This document shows positions 7,301 to 10,000 of a stretch of DNA of 10,000 nt, one piece after another. The notes below the pieces were generated by a model. The model was not told the origin of the DNA. It was given only the letters and a program-made list of their open reading frames with translations, and did no database searches. Made by a program: the position numbers and the translations under genes. Origin of the DNA: Stramonita haemastoma (Eukaryota; Mollusca; Gastropoda; Neogastropoda; Muricidae); assembly GCA_030674155.1 (NCBI GenBank), contig CM060335.1:27730097-27740096 (forward strand), in the 5' to 3' direction. Position 1 is the first letter of the stretch. Each line of letters begins with the position of its first letter.

Positions 7301-7830
7301 TGTGCATTAGCTCTATGTTTGACATGATGTGCCAAAAAGCCAAAAATGGAGTTATGCAAATTATCAAATCAATGAGACGATTAGCTTCTGCTGATTGCAC
7401 TCTATTTTGGAAACTGTTTGATGCTGAAATTGAACCTGCCCTGACGTATGCAGCAGAGGTATGGGGTTTAGAAGACACTACCCAGATTGAAAAAGTGCAC
7501 ACTTTCGCAATGAAAAAGTTTTTATATGCATCAAATACACTTATATATGGCGAAACGGGTAGATATCCAATGTACATTAGTACCATAACGAAATGCGTTA
7601 AATACTGGTTAAAACTTATCAAGCTGCCTATGTCCAGAATAAACAGACAAGCATACGAGATGTTACTTATACAACACAATAATGGTAAAGTAAACTGGGC
7701 AACTAAAGTAAAAGATCTTTTGACGATAAATGGATTTGGTATTGTTTGGCTAGGTTATGAAGAAATGTTTGTTAGAGAATTGAAACAAGACTTATTTCAT
7801 GTTTCCATCAAAACTGGCACGAAAAGTTAA
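7250..7830 (+). other. ORF2 thumb / connector region after RT
   Basis: A single open stretch in frame 1 with NNYKYLGVTFSTKL (about 7258-7300), a thumb-like signature found after RT in many LINEs, and EPALTYAAEVWG (about 7432-7467), comparable to the common 'LLYG-x-E-x-WG' block. Downstream text is Lys/Leu-rich with no RNase H catalytic pattern that I could find. The frame ends at TAA 7828-7830 after a frame change near 7798; coding resemblance continues in frame 3 and then frame 2. Confidence 0.75.
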
Positions 7831-8008
7831 TGTCGAGTGAAAAATACCATGGTATAGCTCATTTAAAGATGCGTTTGGTCCAGAACAATATTTGATATCG
7901 TTAACTAATAAGAGGCTTCGAAGCAATCTACTGAAATTTCGACTGAGATTATGTGGTCTATTGAACTGTAGACAATGGTATATTACAGAGGAGACAGACA
8001 TTAATCCA

Positions 8009-8059
8009 TGTCCAGCATGTGGAGAAGAAGAAGACGAATTGCACTTTTTGTTTACATGT
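8009..8059 (+). other. C-terminal CCHC zinc knuckle of ORF2
   Basis: Cys codons at 8009, 8018 and 8057 and a His codon at 8042 give C-x2-C-x7-H-x4-C within CPACGEEEDELHFLFTC. Such a knuckle close to the end of ORF2, followed by a Tyr/Arg-rich helix (YKEIRQ), is common to several LINE clades and is thought to bind nucleic acid. All four ligands are intact. Confidence 0.9.
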
Positions 8060-8252
8060 CGAGCTTACAAAGAAATTCGTCAAAAAGCTACTTTTTTGAC
8101 AAACCCAACCCAACAGGTCCACTAGTCGTGTACAAAAAGTGTTAACTTCAAATAATATGTCCGAGATGATATCTTTAGCAATATATGTAACTCAGGCTCT
8201 AGAAAAACGCAAGCAGACTATGAACCAAATAGATTCTATAAGTAATAACTAA

Positions 8253-8488
<236 letters not shown>

Positions 8489-8997
8489 GATGCATAGTCA
8501 TGCATACACTACTGCTGATTGATTAATCAGTCATGACCTGTCCAGTAAGAGTAAATGTGACACCCCACCACGAAATGAGTCGCTTAGCACATTACCCAAT
8601 TTTGAGCTAGGAGCCATTCAAGACAGGTGGGGGTCAAGTTGTCAATATTGAGATTTTGATTTATTACTAAATTATATCCATTATTCTACCTTGTAATAAA
8701 ATATCAAGGCATAATTTTTATTCCTTTTGCTTTTAAATGTGTTTTGAAAATACCCAAGCCCTCATTCTGACAAATCTGTTACGAAAATAAACTTGCTGGT
8801 TTCTCATTTTGTCACATCCTGCAGTTTGTCGTTTCAATTTTGCTAGAATTGTCCGATTTTCAATCTGTTTTTTTTTTATATTGTGTAGCCCTGTTATTGC
8901 AAATTAATAGCATGTCAATAACTAAAAATTGACCTCTGGTGCAATGCGACTCCTTATGTGGTGGAGCGCCACAAATACTCTTTGTGTCACATAAGTT
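8489..8997. other. AT-rich non-coding interval
   Basis: No gene seen. Minor structure only: CTGATT/AATCAG inverted repeat at 8515-8530 and GTCAAT/ATTGAC at 8914-8933. Two AATAAA-type strings (near 8695 and 8787) have no supporting context. Confidence 0.6.
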
Positions 8998-9012
8998 TTA
9001 TATATATATATA

Positions 9013-9058
<46 letters not shown>

Positions 9059-9063
9059 TATAT
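8998..9063. repeat. (TA)n microsatellite, left tract
   Basis: TA dinucleotides with AAT interruptions near 9012 and 9050. It stops at AAAAGTT, just before the left 17-bp target-site-like repeat, so it appears to predate the adjacent insertion. Ile-Tyr open frames on both strands are artefacts. Confidence 0.95.
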
Positions 9064-9087
9064 AAAAGTTGAAGTTGGTTCTTGAAT

Positions 9088-9090
<3 letters not shown>

Positions 9091-9181
<91 letters not shown>

Positions 9182-9182
9182 C
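9091..9182. repeat. (TA)n microsatellite, right tract (tail of the insertion)
   Basis: About 90 bases of TA with one AAT interruption near 9160, ending in TACACACC. Its position at one end of the unit bounded by 17-bp repeats suggests it is the expanded 3' tail of that insertion. Confidence 0.9.
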
Positions 9183-9196
9183 ACACCGTAAAATCC

Positions 9197-9285
9197 CTAG
9201 CATAAGCCCACCATCTAGCAAACGCCCACCCCCCGCTTTGGGCCAAAAGTTGTGGACAGGGGTAACTACCTAGCAAACGCCCACC
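9197..9285. repeat. three copies of CTAGCAAACGCCCACC
   Basis: CTAGCATAAGCCCACC at 9197-9212, then exact CTAGCAAACGCCCACC at 9215-9230 and 9270-9285. The second and third copies are each followed by a C-rich or CTGC string, and GCTTTG/GCTTTT follows both, so the unit is about 55 bases with an internal half copy. Read on the minus strand it is GGTGGGCGTTTGCTAG. Its role inside the retroposon is unknown. Confidence 0.75.
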
Positions 9286-9389
9286 CTGCTTTTTTCAAAG
9301 AGACTATGCTCACTTTCACTAGGATTTGTGCAGACTGTTCTTAAGTCCTTTGACGACGCTTTCTGATGGCCGGAAGTTGGTTCTTGAAT

Positions 9390-9519
9390 CTCCCTGTGCC
9401 ATTTTTGCAAAATGCCGAAGCGACAATCTTACACTGTATCTTTCAAATTACTTCAGTATCTGGATACCGAAGCATGTGGGAATGTTTCGGAGTGTGCCCG
9501 TGAATTTTCATGTTAATTT
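9390..9519. other. non-coding interval
   Basis: Low-repeat sequence between the small retroposon and the hairpin. A short plus-strand open frame (9326-9538) crosses the target-site repeat and has no recognisable domain, so it is not called as a gene. Confidence 0.5.
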
Positions 9520-9550
9520 TCAGAACACATTTTCATGAAATGTGTTCTGA
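9520..9550. repeat. perfect inverted repeat, 13-bp stem, 5-base loop
   Basis: TCAGAACACATTT (9520-9532), loop TCATG (9533-9537), then AAATGTGTTCTGA (9538-9550). All 13 pairs match. No U-run follows, and this is not a bacterial context, so it is not called a terminator. Confidence 0.9.
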
Positions 9551-10000
9551 CCACTAGGCTATATTTCTAGCAAGTTATAAAAAGTTTTAGGTTTGTTATA
9601 TCATATAAGTTACGAACAGTAAAAGATAAGTTATACGTCTGATAAGTAATGAAAACTTATCCAAGACTTTGTCTTATATGTTACTACGCCATCAATGAGA
9701 CTTGATCTGTCTAATGAATAATAAGAAACCAGAAGAAATGGTATAAGGTGTCTCATAACTTATAAAGAAAAAAAAGTTGGGCTGAGCTTAAAAGTTTCTG
9801 ATACGTTATGAAATATCAGACTTGTTTCAAAGTGTATAGAGGCTTCGGCGAGCTAGACTACATAATGTATCTAAATAGTCAGACAAAAAGTTATAACAAG
9901 TTAGACAAGACTCAATTTGTCTCGCAGGGTACGACAAGGCAGACAAGACTTACTATGACGAAAAAGTTATGACGAGATCTAATGAGTCTAAAATGTTAGA
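9551..10000. repeat. degenerate repeat region built from AAGTTAT and AGACAAGACT words
   Basis: AAGTTA(T) or its complement recurs at about 9572, 9606, 9628, 9755 (as ATAACTT), 9888 and 9964, with related ATAAGT/ACTTAT words between. AGACAAGACT occurs at 9903-9912 and 9941-9950, and CAAGAC near 9662. Small inverted repeats include AAGAC-TTT-GTCTT (9663-9675) and AGACAA...TTGTCT (9903-9922). No coding frame of note. It resembles an old, diverged tandem or foldback repeat running past the window end. Confidence 0.45.

Larger units (their letters stand above)
4888..8252 (+). pseudogene. LINE ORF2 polyprotein: AP endonuclease, reverse transcriptase, CCHC (degenerate)
   Basis: Catalytic protein of the LINE for target nicking and target-primed reverse transcription. 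It is recognisable from the endonuclease start (FNVEGL) through RT to a C-terminal CCHC knuckle and the stop at 8250-8252. About eight frame changes break it: near 5710, at the A8 run 6148-6155, near 6597, near 7083 (with loss of RT motif C), near 7173-7180, near 7798, near 7846 and near 8110. RT block 1 is also shortened near 6555. The reading frames in order are 1, 3, 1, 3, 2, 1, 3, 2, 3. No ATG precedes the endonuclease motif; the frame opens after a TAG at 4885-4887. The mix of deletions and slips in A-runs shows neutral decay after insertion, although some homopolymer slips could be assembly errors. Confidence 0.9.
9071..9389 (-). mobile_element. putative short retroposon with 17-bp target-site duplication and (TA)n tail
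   Basis: GAAGTTGGTTCTTGAAT occurs exactly at 9071-9087 and 9373-9389, with unrelated bases just outside each copy. The 285 bases between them (9088-9372) read on the minus strand as about 190 bases of unique sequence followed by GGGATTTTACGGTGTG and a (TA)n tail. A 17-bp duplication with a simple tail on one side is the signature of LINE-mediated insertion. Removing the insert gives a continuous site, (TA)n-AAAAGTT-repeat-CTCCCTG. No Pol III boxes and no ORF were recognised, so it could be a 5'-truncated LINE end or an unknown SINE. Confidence 0.65.

Noticed and set aside
7266..7679. 137-codon minus-strand open frame opposite ORF2
   Set aside because: Antisense of the thumb/connector region of ORF2, which has clear LINE homology on the plus strand.
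8922..9276. Ile-Tyr-rich open frames across the TA tracts
   Set aside because: Pure products of the (TA)n repeat; not genes.
9326..9538. 70-codon plus-strand open frame
   Set aside because: Spans a retroposon boundary and its target-site repeat; no domain or start context.

Overview
The window looks like intergenic DNA from an invertebrate animal, most likely a mollusc and probably a gastropod. The evidence is long CA, CT and TA microsatellites, AT-rich non-coding sequence, a tRNA-derived SINE whose body I associate with molluscan genomes, and a LINE whose first ORF carries a 2A ribosome-skipping motif. There are no host genes that I can support, and nothing prokaryotic (no operons, no Shine-Dalgarno-led ORFs).

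Layout. 1-100: 40/41-bp tandem repeat cut by the window start. 100-1630: AT-rich non-coding DNA with small pentamer, pyrimidine and heptamer repeats. 1630-1766: CA/CG-rich microsatellite. 1972-2354: SINE on the + strand. 2386-2652: long (CA)n. 2681-2782: (CT)n. 2783-8366: one nearly complete, inactivated APE-type non-LTR retrotransposon (LINE), + strand. 8367-8473: second (CT)n. 8490-8997: unremarkable AT-rich DNA. 8998-9389: TA microsatellites plus a 285-bp insertion bounded by an exact 17-bp direct repeat, read as a minus-strand retroposon with a (TA)n tail. 9520-9550: perfect 13-bp-stem hairpin. 9551-10000: degenerate repeats built from AAGTTAT and AGACAAGACT words.

The LINE is the main content. 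In order it has a 5' UTR of about 0.7 kb with a CRE palindrome and a C-rich tract; ORF1 with an N-terminal hydrophobic segment and a 2A motif (GDIETNPGP), then a coiled coil and an L1-ORF1p-like RNA-binding region; and ORF2 with an AP endonuclease, a reverse transcriptase and a C-terminal CCHC zinc knuckle. A short 3' UTR follows, with AATAAA and an (ATTC)3 tail. In a live element, ORF1 protein would coat the RNA and ORF2 protein would nick the target and prime cDNA synthesis. This copy is dead: ORF1 has two frame changes, ORF2 about eight, RT block 1 is partly deleted, and RT catalytic motif C (the xADD box) is missing.

Most interesting points: the 2A/signal-like start of ORF1; the element sitting between two (CT)n tracts of about 100 bp each on the same strand, which suggests insertion into a microsatellite; an ORF2 that opens without an AUG; a (GAT)12 expansion inside the endonuclease; and the clean target-site duplication of the small retroposon near 9.1-9.4 kb.
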